This document shows, one piece after another, positions 9,101 through 16,374 of a DNA stretch of 64,000 nucleotides. Each line of letters opens with the position of its first letter. Positions within the stretch are counted from its first letter, which is position 1. Both the position numbers and the translations under genes were made by a program. Source of the DNA: Rarobacter incanus (GTDB taxonomy: Bacteria > Actinomycetota > Actinomycetes > Actinomycetales > Cellulomonadaceae); NCBI RefSeq assembly GCF_006715765.1, contig NZ_VFNV01000001.1:1116001-1180000 (forward strand). Reading direction: 5' to 3'. Under the pieces are notes generated by a model. It made no database searches. It had not been told where the DNA came from and saw only the letters and a program-made list of their open reading frames with translations.

Positions 9101-10542
9101 GTCGCGCTCGATAGCCCCACCAGCGCCTGCAACGCCTCGTAAGCACTGACTCCCCATTCGGGTCGCGGCGCATGCAGCGATTCCATGGTCCGGGTGAGTT
9201 CGGTGCGCACCGTCGTCAGTTCGCGGCGGACCTTCGAAACTCGCTGCACGTCGACGGGGTCGGCGTCGTGGGTCATCGCGCCCAGCAGCCGCTGGGACAC
9301 CCGCGCGCGCCAGTTTTGATCCGGCGGCACGTCAAGGACCAGCTCCTCCAGATCGAGTTCGTGCAAGCGAACCTTGAGCGACGCGGCTGCCCGCCGGTGG
9401 CCGGGAACGTACATGACGGAACGACCGATCGCGGACGCCTCGGCCACGACCGCGGCAACTAGTCCCGTGGTGTCGGTACCAAGCGGTGCGTCCACAAAGA
9501 TGTGACCGCCCGTTGCGAGCGCTTCCAGCACCCGGCGCCCGGAGGGATCTAGGTCCCCCACGCCGCGTTCCAGGTTCGGGTCGACGTCCCTACCGTCAAA
9601 CGCAGGCAGTTCCACCGCCAACGAGGCCAGGCTCGGGGCGTGTCCGGCCAGGGCCGCGATGAGCTCGTGGTGTTCCAACCCCACCAACTCATCCAGGTCA
9701 TCGACCAAGGCCTGACCGGGTTGCGTGAACGTGCCGATCAGGCGCCGCTCGGATAGCGTGAAGTCCTCGAAGACGGCGCGTCCCAAAGCGTCGATGCGGT
9801 CCAGTGCCGCCCCGGGGTCGAAGCCCTCGGAATCGAAGGTGGCCTGCGCCAGCGACTGCGGGTCCAGCAACGCGCCGCGGGCGCGCAGGGCGCGCGCCAC
9901 CACCGGGTTGATTTCGATTGTGGGTTCGAGCGTCAGCTCGAAATCGGCTTGGTCCTTGCCGCGCGGCTTGATGCTAATGGGCCTCAGTAGCACTGGCGCG
10001 CGCACGGCGACCGGTTGCGATTCGCGATCGTCCCCGGCGTCGGCGGCGCCCGCGGTGTCTGTGACGCGCATCAAGGCGCTCAGATCCTCGAAGTCCGCCT
10101 TCGCGGGGTGCCGCTCGGTCCAGTGCGCCACGCCGATGACCAGGTACATGGGCGCGATGCCGAACTTTTCGGACTGTTCTTTGGCCCGCTCCAGGACCAG
10201 GCGCAGGTGGCGACGAGCCGACGGCAGCGTCGCAGTGTCGCGGAAGATGTTCGAGAGGCGAGTCGGCCTGCCGGTAAAGAGCTGCGCGACGCCGGAGGGA
10301 TGCACCCCGGCCAAATCGAGTTTCGCGTCGTCCAATAGGTCGATGTCTCGCAGCGGTGATCCGCCCGACATCTGCACCAGGGCCTCGCGCCAGCGATCCA
10401 CCGCGATGCGCACCAGTTCGCTCGCCGAACGGGGCCGAACCAGTTCCGGCGCCGCCACCTTTTCGGGCACGATGCGCGGCTGTGCCGGGGCCTCGCGGCG
10501 CGCGCTTGAGCCTTCAGTCATGGAGCCGGATGCCTGATCCAC
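6199..10542 (-). CDS. DUF4011/SF1-helicase-like giant protein with degenerate motifs
   Basis: A 1447-residue protein with the architecture of large DUF4011 superfamily-1 helicases: an N-terminal DUF4011-like region, a split RecA-like helicase core, and a C-terminal Vsr/DUF559-like nuclease fold. The catalytic signatures are eroded. The Walker A region (about residue 352) reads 'APLGTDTTG', without the Lys of GxGKT. Motif II (about 894) reads 'IIDAAQ', not DEAQ. Motif III is 'VVGDRRSASG', and the motif VI arginines ('NVAITRAR') are absent. In the nuclease-like part (about 1180-1270, 'RLGWTVMQVWSVSLFLDP') the acidic residues are only partly kept. It starts at GTG 10542 behind GGGAGGAA. It is intact and long, so it is probably a functional non-ATPase scaffold rather than a pseudogene. 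Confidence 0.75.
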   Translation of the reverse strand: MDQASGSMTEGSSARREAPAQPRIVPEKVAAPELVRPRSASELVRIAVDRWREALVQMSGGSPLRDIDLLDDAKLDLAGVHPSGVAQLFTGRPTRLSNIFRDTATLPSARRHLRLVLERAKEQSEKFGIAPMYLVIGVAHWTERHPAKADFEDLSALMRVTDTAGAADAGDDRESQPVAVRAPVLLRPISIKPRGKDQADFELTLEPTIEINPVVARALRARGALLDPQSLAQATFDSEGFDPGAALDRIDALGRAVFEDFTLSERRLIGTFTQPGQALVDDLDELVGLEHHELIAALAGHAPSLASLAVELPAFDGRDVDPNLERGVGDLDPSGRRVLEALATGGHIFVDAPLGTDTTGLVAAVVAEASAIGRSVMYVPGHRRAAASLKVRLHELDLEELVLDVPPDQNWRARVSQRLLGAMTHDADPVDVQRVSKVRRELTTVRTELTRTMESLHAPRPEWGVSAYEALQALVGLSSATDGPRTRVRLDALAARSLSTADRQELARRIIQLGADGGLSADATASPWSSAHFAGQNDADRALVRVERLLDDLLVAVGDDIATITEELQVAAPMTLGQWREQVTVLMDLRALMNDFVPAAFERSAQELIAATATKAWRSEQGISMSWSQRRRLLKHANDLVRPGTHVADLHAELINVEEQRQRWHRAFPDGGWPRVPNGIARANEHLQLASEDVAVLDELLGRRGADSFFELELSQMASSLAELRIPVDTLHKIQEHAEVLEMLDRSGVKALVEDVARRGVALDLIADELELAWWTTAFNDILANDPYLSQIDGARIETLAARFRALDAEHLRLLVPPIKAAAAGHIHDVLGEHAELSDELFAELVDERLASMRDALERYGDVVRRLRPVLIATPTLVPQLTPPHRTVDLVIIDAAQHLSVETTLSAVARGRQVMVVGDRRSASGTAVGALGEVLTSVSLSGDWVPRDPNLTQFLIDHGYGDVLRPIPLPQAEKLVSLCVVDGRGMHNEETGLVESTKAEIEKVIELAIDQAVSRPDESLLIVTSTPLHAARIRAELLAQVRRHPALLMFFDPRRAEPVVITDLVGASGVTRDAVIFAVGFGRTPHGRVLHRFGPMSERGGEALLLSMLGDVRHRLSIVSSFGAHDLDPSRLKAPGAKLLGDLLEFAHDYVSSDQEVVVADQAEQPNQLVIDLAARLWNSGLLVETGYGLPGGDKIPLAVAHPDFPGEFLVAVLTDDDAYVAEPSVRVRDRQRAARLERLGWTVMQVWSVSLFLDPERQANRIRQAVLSIAQRRHESDAPVTGALPTLLDQRSAQWVEDIIAADGQAEQALATTETGALPIVAASIEDEARPTAARELPDYARSLDEGAGSAQAGASEPESGAQVSAVSTTASGILAPNIRRGLPVSAYTDDELDDLVRWLGLDGAVRTLEQWLTELRRELGITKRSVRVDASLTAAVRRVVTDLPQ

Positions 10543-10687
10543 TGAGGTTCCTCCCGTTGGACAGGGCGCCCAAGGATAGGGGCACCCGATCTGACGCTAG
10601 CCAAGCAGTGAGGCAAATCCGGCCAGGGCACGCCGGAATGTGCAGAAAAACCGGGCGGGGAGTCGAATTGGACCCGGCGCGGGGCAC

Positions 10688-10738
10688 AAAAACGGCGATG
10701 CGCACCACGCAGGGGGGCATGTGGTGCGCATCGCCTAG
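10688..10738 (-). ncRNA. Candidate small RNA with C6-loop terminator hairpin (6C-like)
   Basis: On the minus strand a 15-bp perfect stem, GGCGATGCGCACCAC (10721-10735 read in reverse) pairing with 10694-10708, closes a 12-base loop containing CCCCCC. GTTTTTG (T-run 10688-10692) follows directly. A promoter-like pair ends about 10 bases before the stem. This predicts a discrete RNA of about 50 nt, or about 93 nt with read-through to the next T-run. C6 in a hairpin loop recalls the actinobacterial 6C RNA family, though that family has two such hairpins and only one is clear here. Confidence 0.5.
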
Positions 10739-10744
10739 TTGTCG

Positions 10745-10774
10745 ATCATGCCTTGTTTGTCCGCGGTTCGTCAA
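10745..10774 (-). promoter_or_regulatory. Putative sigma-70-type promoter of the candidate small RNA
   Basis: Minus strand: -35 TTGACG (10769-10774), 18-base spacer, -10 CATGAT (10745-10750). No ORF follows; the next element is the C6-loop terminator hairpin. Confidence 0.5.
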
Positions 10775-10926
10775 GGCGAGCGGCGTCGATCACAGCTCAT
10801 TGCCGGGGCGGCGGGCGCGGCGGCGCTGGCCTCGTCGAAAAAAACTGCGGACTTTTTGCGGGCTATCGGCCCAACAGCAACCCCGTCCGTTTGACACAAA
10901 CAGCCTTAGACCTGGCCTTTTACTTG

Positions 10927-10999
10927 TGCGCCCGATTGGATTCGAACCAACGACACCCGCTTTAGGAGAGCGGTGCTCTATCCCCTGAGCTACGGGCGC
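10927..10999 (-). tRNA. tRNA-Arg (anticodon CCT)
   Basis: A 73-nt cloverleaf. The acceptor stem is GCGCCCG/CGGGCGC with discriminator A; the D arm is GCTC...GAGC; the anticodon stem CCGCT/AGCGG surrounds loop CTCCTAA, giving anticodon CCT; the T loop is TTCGAAT. It reads AGG arginine codons. The 3' CCA is not encoded. Confidence 0.97.
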
Positions 11000-11139
11000 A
11001 GCGCGCGGGCGCGTGCAGATACTACTGTAACGGTTTTCCGCCACGCGGTCATCGCGCACCCTGCGCGCCGCCCGTCCCACCCCTGGAACCCGCGCCCCGT
11101 GCCCGCGTTACCCTGGGCCGACGGTGCCACAATGTTCGT

Positions 11140-11577
11140 ATGACGCAAACAGATCCCAGCGCGTTCCCACCCGTCACTGTCAGCCGCCTCGCGCATCGGC
11201 GTTTCGTTGGCCGATCCTCTCGCGGCGGCGAGGTCGCCATCGGCGACGCCTCGTTCCCCGACACCTTCACGCCGGGCGAACTACTAAAAGTCGCCCTGGC
11301 GGCATGCGCGGGCTTCACCGCGGAATCGGCCGTCACTCGCAGGCTCGGCGACGACGCCGCCATGACGATCGAGGTCGGCGGCGACAAGGACCCCGCGCAA
11401 GACCGCTACCCCCGGTTTGCCGAGCGCATCGAACTGGACCTCTCATCGTTGGACCCCGTTGCCCGCGAACGACTCATCACCGTCGTCACCCGTTCGATAG
11501 AGCAGGCTTGCACGGTCGCTCGCACGGTGAAGGCAGGCGCGACAATTGACATGCGCGTTGTGGACCCGCGGGACTGA
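11140..11577 (+). CDS. OsmC/Ohr-family peroxiredoxin-like protein
   Basis: A 145-residue OsmC-family protein. The family reduces organic hydroperoxides with two conserved cysteines. The first Cys is in 'LLKVALAACAGFTAESAV' and the second in 'SIEQACTVARTVKAG', matching the two-helix active-site arrangement. 'IELDLSSLDPVARERLITVV' is the middle strand-helix. OsmC, YhfA and Ohr subfamilies cannot be told apart confidently from sequence reading. It is a single gene with no obvious operon partners, ending just before a three-way-junction RNA structure shared with the convergent usp gene. Confidence 0.88.
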   Translation: MTQTDPSAFPPVTVSRLAHRRFVGRSSRGGEVAIGDASFPDTFTPGELLKVALAACAGFTAESAVTRRLGDDAAMTIEVGGDKDPAQDRYPRFAERIELDLSSLDPVARERLITVVTRSIEQACTVARTVKAGATIDMRVVDPRD

Positions 11578-11601
11578 CTTCTTCGGGACCACCCAAGCAT
11601 T

Positions 11602-11657
11602 GACGAGGGCCGCTTCGCGGCGCGCCCGCTCCGCGCAGCGGAGCGGGCGACCTCGTC
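11602..11657. terminator. Three-way-junction hairpin between osmC-like and usp genes
   Basis: GACGAGG (11602-11608) pairs with CCTCGTC (11651-11657) and encloses two further perfect hairpins: GCCGC-TTC-GCGGC (11609-11621) and a 12-bp stem CGCCCGCTCCGC with loop GCA (11623-11649). It lies between convergent stops, so a bidirectional terminator is likely. Confidence 0.65.
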
Positions 11658-11664
11658 CCTTCCT

Positions 11665-12627
11665 TTAGACCGCGTCCAGTTCCGCGTCGTCGATATCGGT
11701 GCGCTTGTTGATGACGAGCACCGGGCACGCCGAGTGGTGCAGAACCGCCTGCGACGTCGAACCGAGCAGCAGCCCCGCGAAGCCTCCCCGGCCACGCGAG
11801 CCGAGCACCAGCAGATCCGCGGTCTTCGAGAAACGCGTGAGCAACTCGGCTCCGGTTCCGTCAACCACCACAATTTCCGGTTCGATCCCGGCGATCTCTG
11901 CCTTCGCCTTCGCGACGAGCTTCTCGATCCCCGCGCGCACATCCGCGACGATCTGATGCCGATCGATAGCCGCCGGAAGCCAGGCCAAAATCCCCGATCC
12001 CGAAGCGATCGGCACGCCACCGACGACGACCAGCTCCGCCCCCCAGTCCTTCGCCGCCTTCATGGCGACCCGCAACGCGACCTGCGAGGTCACCGAACCA
12101 TCGACCCCGACGACGATGCGCTTTATGGGTCGCAGCGTAACGGCCGGATGGGTGTCCTCTATCGAGTTTTCTTCCAGGCCGCCCCCGATGGGCTGGGCCG
12201 ACTGCAACGGAACCAAGACGGTGGGACAGTGAGAGTGCGCGGGCAGTGCCGAGGACACGGTGCCGAGCAGGCGTTCGGGTATGCCCGATCCACCGCGCGT
12301 GCCGACCACGACCGCCGACGCTTCCTTGCTCGCCTCAATCAGCGCGGCCGCCGCGTCACCCGGCACCACGCTCGCCGACGCCTCGACTCCTTGCGCGATG
12401 GCCTCCTCGCGGGCCTGCTCGGCCACCTTCTTCGCACCGGCGGCAATCGCGGCGTCGTCGAGCGCCGCGTATCCCCCGTCGAGCGATGCGACGGTGAAGG
12501 ACGGCAGAGAGTACGAGCACAGCGCGATGACCTTGGCACCGTTCTTCTTGGCGAGCCTGATCGCCCACGCCAGGGCTACGCGGCTCGCCCGCGACCCGTC
12601 AACCCCAATGACAACTGGTTTTACCAT
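11665..12627 (-). CDS. Tandem-domain universal stress protein
   Basis: A 320-residue protein of two UspA domains. Domain 1 (about 1-145) begins 'KPVVIGVDGSRASRVALAWA' and ends with the ATP-binding 'GTRGGSGIPERLLGTVSSALPAHSHCPTVLV'. Domain 2 begins 'KRIVVGVDGSVTSQVAL' and ends 'GSRGRGGFAGLLLGSTSQAVLHHSACPVLVI'. Both carry the G-2x-G-9x-G-S/T nucleotide-binding motif. Tandem Usp proteins in actinobacteria respond to hypoxia, stationary phase and other stresses. I chose ATG 12627 because GGAGG lies 8 bases upstream; an ATG two codons earlier would be too close to it. Confidence 0.95.
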   Translation of the reverse strand: MVKPVVIGVDGSRASRVALAWAIRLAKKNGAKVIALCSYSLPSFTVASLDGGYAALDDAAIAAGAKKVAEQAREEAIAQGVEASASVVPGDAAAALIEASKEASAVVVGTRGGSGIPERLLGTVSSALPAHSHCPTVLVPLQSAQPIGGGLEENSIEDTHPAVTLRPIKRIVVGVDGSVTSQVALRVAMKAAKDWGAELVVVGGVPIASGSGILAWLPAAIDRHQIVADVRAGIEKLVAKAKAEIAGIEPEIVVVDGTGAELLTRFSKTADLLVLGSRGRGGFAGLLLGSTSQAVLHHSACPVLVINKRTDIDDAELDAV

Positions 12628-12759
12628 GACATGAACCTCCGCTTCGAAGTCGCTGGAGGAGCCACCACCCACCGGCCCCGTCAGTCAACTCTACTCCGGG
12701 ATTGCGTCAAGGGACGGGAAAAGCCGCCGCCGCAGAGCATGCGAGACGGATTGTCCAGA

Positions 12760-13677
12760 CTACGAGATGCGAATGTAGACGGGGTTCGATTGGTACATAG
12801 CGCGAACGTTCACCGACTTGCCGGGACGCGGCGCATCGATGATCTTCCCGCCCCCAACGTAGATCGCGACGTGACCCGGGCTCCACACGATGTCACCCGG
12901 CAGAGCGTCCTTCGCGGACACGACCTTGCCCGCATAACGCTGCGCACCCGAGCTACGCGGAAGCGAGATGCCCAGCTTCGCGTAGACGTAGGAGGTGAAG
13001 CCTGAACAATCGAACCCGCTGGGCGTTGTCCCGCCGTAGACGTAGGGAACCCCGACGTAACGCTTCGCTATCTCTACCACGGCGGCGCCGCGCTCCGCGG
13101 CATCCGAGGTATCGACGACATCGCTCACGTCATCGCTGTCGGAGTCGCTCTTCGCCGACTTCTTGGTCGACTTCTTAGCCGCGGAGTCGCCGTCGGCGGC
13201 GTCCTTGGAAGAACTAGGCTCGTCGTCCTGCGCCTGCGCGTCGCTGGCGGAGTCGTCGCCGGAATCCAGTGCGGTCCGCGTCTGCGAACGCGACGCCGTC
13301 GCGGTTGCCGTCCGGGCGGTGACGGTGGCCGCAACCTCTTTTTCCTTTTCCGGCTTGGGCGCCTTCTTGACCTTGAGCTCGCTGGCGTCGTCGTCCCACA
13401 CCACGCTCGATGCGACGGTGACGGGGGTGACAACGGCGGCACCCAATCCGGCCTCTGCGGCGACGGAGTGCGCATCGGCGGTCGCCGTTGTTTGCTCCGC
13501 CGCGATCGCACCCGCGGGGCTCACTACCGAACCGACCAGCATTCCCGATGAAGCGATGACTACGGCCGACCCGCGCCCAACCGCGGCGGCCTTTTGGCCT
13601 GCGACCTGCGTTGCAATCGACAACGGTGTCACGGGCCGAGCGTCAGAACGGTGGCGCCCACGTTGCGTGTTACTCAC
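12760..13677 (-). CDS. NlpC/P60 peptidoglycan endopeptidase
   Basis: A 305-residue secreted cell-wall hydrolase. The N-terminal third contains a hydrophobic segment ('GSAVVIASSGMLVGSVVSPAGAIA') usable as a signal peptide. A long Ala/Lys/Asp/Ser-rich linker (about 100-205) follows, then a C-terminal NlpC/P60 domain with catalytic Cys in 'PSGFDCSGFTSYVYA', His in 'SPGHVAIYVGGG' and the downstream 'IIDAPRPGK' strand. Such enzymes cut the D-Glu-diaminopimelate bond. I chose GTG 13677 because GAGGAG lies 7 bases upstream, immediately after the riboswitch P1 stem. Expression is probably set by c-di-AMP through that riboswitch, and perhaps by iron. Confidence 0.92.
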   Translation of the reverse strand: MSNTQRGRHRSDARPVTPLSIATQVAGQKAAAVGRGSAVVIASSGMLVGSVVSPAGAIAAEQTTATADAHSVAAEAGLGAAVVTPVTVASSVVWDDDASELKVKKAPKPEKEKEVAATVTARTATATASRSQTRTALDSGDDSASDAQAQDDEPSSSKDAADGDSAAKKSTKKSAKSDSDSDDVSDVVDTSDAAERGAAVVEIAKRYVGVPYVYGGTTPSGFDCSGFTSYVYAKLGISLPRSSGAQRYAGKVVSAKDALPGDIVWSPGHVAIYVGGGKIIDAPRPGKSVNVRAMYQSNPVYIRIS

Positions 13678-13688
13678 AAATGTCTCCT

Positions 13689-13842
13689 CAGCCGCCGAGG
13701 TGAGCTGTCGGGTTCGGGCGGAGAATGCCCGGCGCGGTCCGCATCGCGCGGCCCGCACTTCACCCCAAGATCACTTCCGTGATCGCTGTTGGTTCCCCCG
13801 TCCCAGCCGATGATTCTCGCATGAGGCTCCAAGCGGCGGCTG
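13689..13842 (-). promoter_or_regulatory. Cyclic di-AMP riboswitch (ydaO/yuaA type)
   Basis: The minus-strand leader of the NlpC/P60 gene carries the ydaO/yuaA core in order: GGGGGAACC, then GGGGTGAA, then GAACCCGACAGCTCACCTCG. The ends pair: CAGCCGCCG (13834-13842, read in reverse) with CGGCGGCTG (13689-13697), giving a 9-bp P1. The 3' strand of P1 runs directly into the GAGGAG ribosome-binding site. Control of NlpC/P60 and resuscitation-type cell-wall hydrolases by this riboswitch is well established in actinobacteria. Confidence 0.88.
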
Positions 13843-13891
13843 GGTTTGGCGTTCCGCTTGGGTCGCTTGGCGCCGTACGGCCCAAGCCCCT

Positions 13892-13910
13892 TTAGGTTAG
13901 CTCACCTCAA
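13892..13910. promoter_or_regulatory. IdeR/DtxR-like dyad over the riboswitch promoter
   Basis: TTAGGTTAGCTCACCTCAA on the plus strand. Its left half, TTAGGTTAGC, equals the DtxR/IdeR box consensus half; the right half is a degenerate inverse (ACCT...CAA). It covers the -10 hexamer of the NlpC promoter, and ideR is the next gene upstream. Identification is by eye. Confidence 0.5.
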
Positions 13911-13922
13911 GGTGAATGTCAC
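13894..13922 (-). promoter_or_regulatory. Putative promoter of the riboswitch-NlpC transcript
   Basis: Minus strand: -35 GTGACA (13917-13922), exact 17-base spacer, -10 TAACCT (13894-13899). The transcript would start about 45 bases before the riboswitch P1. Confidence 0.55.
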
Positions 13923-13971
13923 GGTCAGGTCACGAAGATTTAACCTTTGGTGGGTGCCGACCCGCCCGGCG

Positions 13972-14673
13972 CTACTCCGCAACGAACACGTGTTTAGCAA
14001 GTTCGGCGGCAAGATCCACCACCGAGTCGCTTCCGACCCCGCCCATGACGTACCGATCCTTGGATCGAGTGATCTCGATCGCATTCCCGGGAATCACTCC
14101 CACGCCCTCGAATTGGGCTAGCAGTTCCACATCCGGCTGCAACGGTTCGCCGATGCGCTTCACCGTCCTGACGACGGCCTCCCCATCGGCCACCGATCGC
14201 AGCGCTTCGTCGAGCGGGATCACGCCATCCCTGAACAGCTCCCGCGTTTTCTCCTCACCGATTTCTTCCAGCCCGGGAATCGGGTTTCCGTAGGGGTCAA
14301 AGTGGGGGTGCTCTAGCAGTTCGACCAGGCGGCGCTCAACCAATTCGCTCATCACGTGCTCCCACCGGCACGCCTCTTCGTGCACGTGGGGCCAGTCAAG
14401 GCCAATGACGTCTGTGAGCAGCCGCTCGGCGAGCCGATGCTTGCGCATCACCCGCGTCGCCGTTTCGATTCCCAGCGGGGTCAGCTCGAGGTGTCTGTCT
14501 CCCGCGACGACGACCAAGCCGTCACGTTCCATGCGGGACACGGTCTGCGAGACGGTGGGACCCGAATGCCCCAGGCGCTCCGCGATACGCGCACGCAAGG
14601 GGACAATCCCCTCTTCCGTCAGCTCGTAGATGGTCTTGAGGTACATCTCGGTCGTGTCGATGAGGTCACTCAT
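13972..14673 (-). CDS. ideR: Iron-dependent repressor, IdeR/DtxR
   Basis: A 233-residue DtxR-family metalloregulator, very close to DtxR/IdeR in the winged-helix and dimerisation domains ('DTTEMYLKTIYEL', 'PLRARIAERL', 'SGPTVSQTVSRMERDGL', 'HRLAERLL', 'EACRWEHVMSE'). Primary metal ligands are visible: Met10, and Cys/Glu/His in 'CRWEH'. Ancillary-site residues His79 and Glu83 are in 'KHRLAERLL'. A C-terminal SH3-like domain follows. With Fe2+ bound it represses iron-uptake genes. This Cys-containing signature is the iron-type rather than the manganese-type MntR. The adjacent NlpC promoter carries a plausible binding site. Confidence 0.93.
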   Translation of the reverse strand: MSDLIDTTEMYLKTIYELTEEGIVPLRARIAERLGHSGPTVSQTVSRMERDGLVVVAGDRHLELTPLGIETATRVMRKHRLAERLLTDVIGLDWPHVHEEACRWEHVMSELVERRLVELLEHPHFDPYGNPIPGLEEIGEEKTRELFRDGVIPLDEALRSVADGEAVVRTVKRIGEPLQPDVELLAQFEGVGVIPGNAIEITRSKDRYVMGGVGSDSVVDLAAELAKHVFVAE

Positions 14674-14710
14674 CGGGGCCTCCTGCTCCTTGCTCCAACA
14701 CTCGTACTAG

Positions 14711-15922
<1,212 letters not shown>

Positions 15923-16192
15923 ATGCCCTCCAGCGACCCCCGACCCCAAGACGCCGGTTCGTCCGCGCCGCCCGCACCGGCACGGTCCCGGACGGCGCTG
16001 CCCGCACGCCGCCGCAACCTGCTGCCATTCTTGATCACCGGAACGCTGGCCTGGGCGGTCGCGGCCATCGTCGTACTGACCCGCGGCACCATGAGCGGGG
16101 ATAGCTTTCTTTCTTGCTTGACGACCGCGGTGTCGGGCGTGGTAGTCGGCCTGTGTTCGATCGGCTGGGTCCTGGCCGGCCGGCGCAAGTAA
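15923..16192 (+). CDS. Small two-helix membrane protein, DUF2530-like
   Basis: An 89-residue protein with a Pro/Ala-rich N-terminus and two transmembrane helices ('LLPFLITGTLAWAVAAIVVL' about 33-52, and 'CLTTAVSGVVVGLCSIGWVLAGRR' about 65-88). Length and topology fit the DUF2530 family found next to serC in many actinobacteria. The function is unknown. It starts on the base after the serC stop, so it is translationally coupled. Confidence 0.75.
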   Translation: MPSSDPRPQDAGSSAPPAPARSRTALPARRRNLLPFLITGTLAWAVAAIVVLTRGTMSGDSFLSCLTTAVSGVVVGLCSIGWVLAGRRK

Positions 16193-16306
16193 CACGCCGG
16201 CGGTATCGCAATCGCTCAGGGGACGCTTTAGTGCACCCTCGCAGGCCGCCGCGGCGAACCGCGACGGCGGGCCGGCCCGCCTCCCAGTAGGCCCCTGGCC
16301 GCACGA

Positions 16307-16357
16307 ACGAAGGCGGGGCGGCACCCGGCTTTAGAACCAGTGCCGCCCCGCCTTCGT
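16307..16357. terminator. Long hairpin between convergent DUF2530 and TetR-like genes
   Basis: An 18-bp perfect stem: ACGAAGGCGGGGCGGCAC (16307-16324) with its complement (16340-16357), and a 15-base loop. It lies 18 bases beyond the stop of the minus-strand TetR-like gene and can serve both directions. Confidence 0.8.
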
Positions 16358-16374
16358 GACGTTCGCGACGATTA

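Larger units (their letters stand above)
10543..10926 (-). other. 384-bp intergenic region between tRNA-Arg and the helicase-like gene
   Basis: No protein-coding gene is supported here. The minus strand holds a promoter-like pair, a C6-loop hairpin with a T-run (listed separately), and further down a weaker CCGGG...CCCGG element at 10651-10677 followed by TTTTT. That element could be a second hairpin of the same RNA or a back-up terminator. The stretch from about 10780 to 10926 is otherwise featureless apart from A/T runs. Confidence 0.6.

Noticed and set aside
6199-10542. Helicase-like gene considered a pseudogene
   Set aside because: The frame is intact for over 4.3 kb with a good start context. 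Motif erosion without frame disruption indicates altered rather than lost function.
16193-16306. Possible short gene between DUF2530 and the TetR-like gene
   Set aside because: Only short frames without ribosome-binding sites; the region ends in a hairpin.
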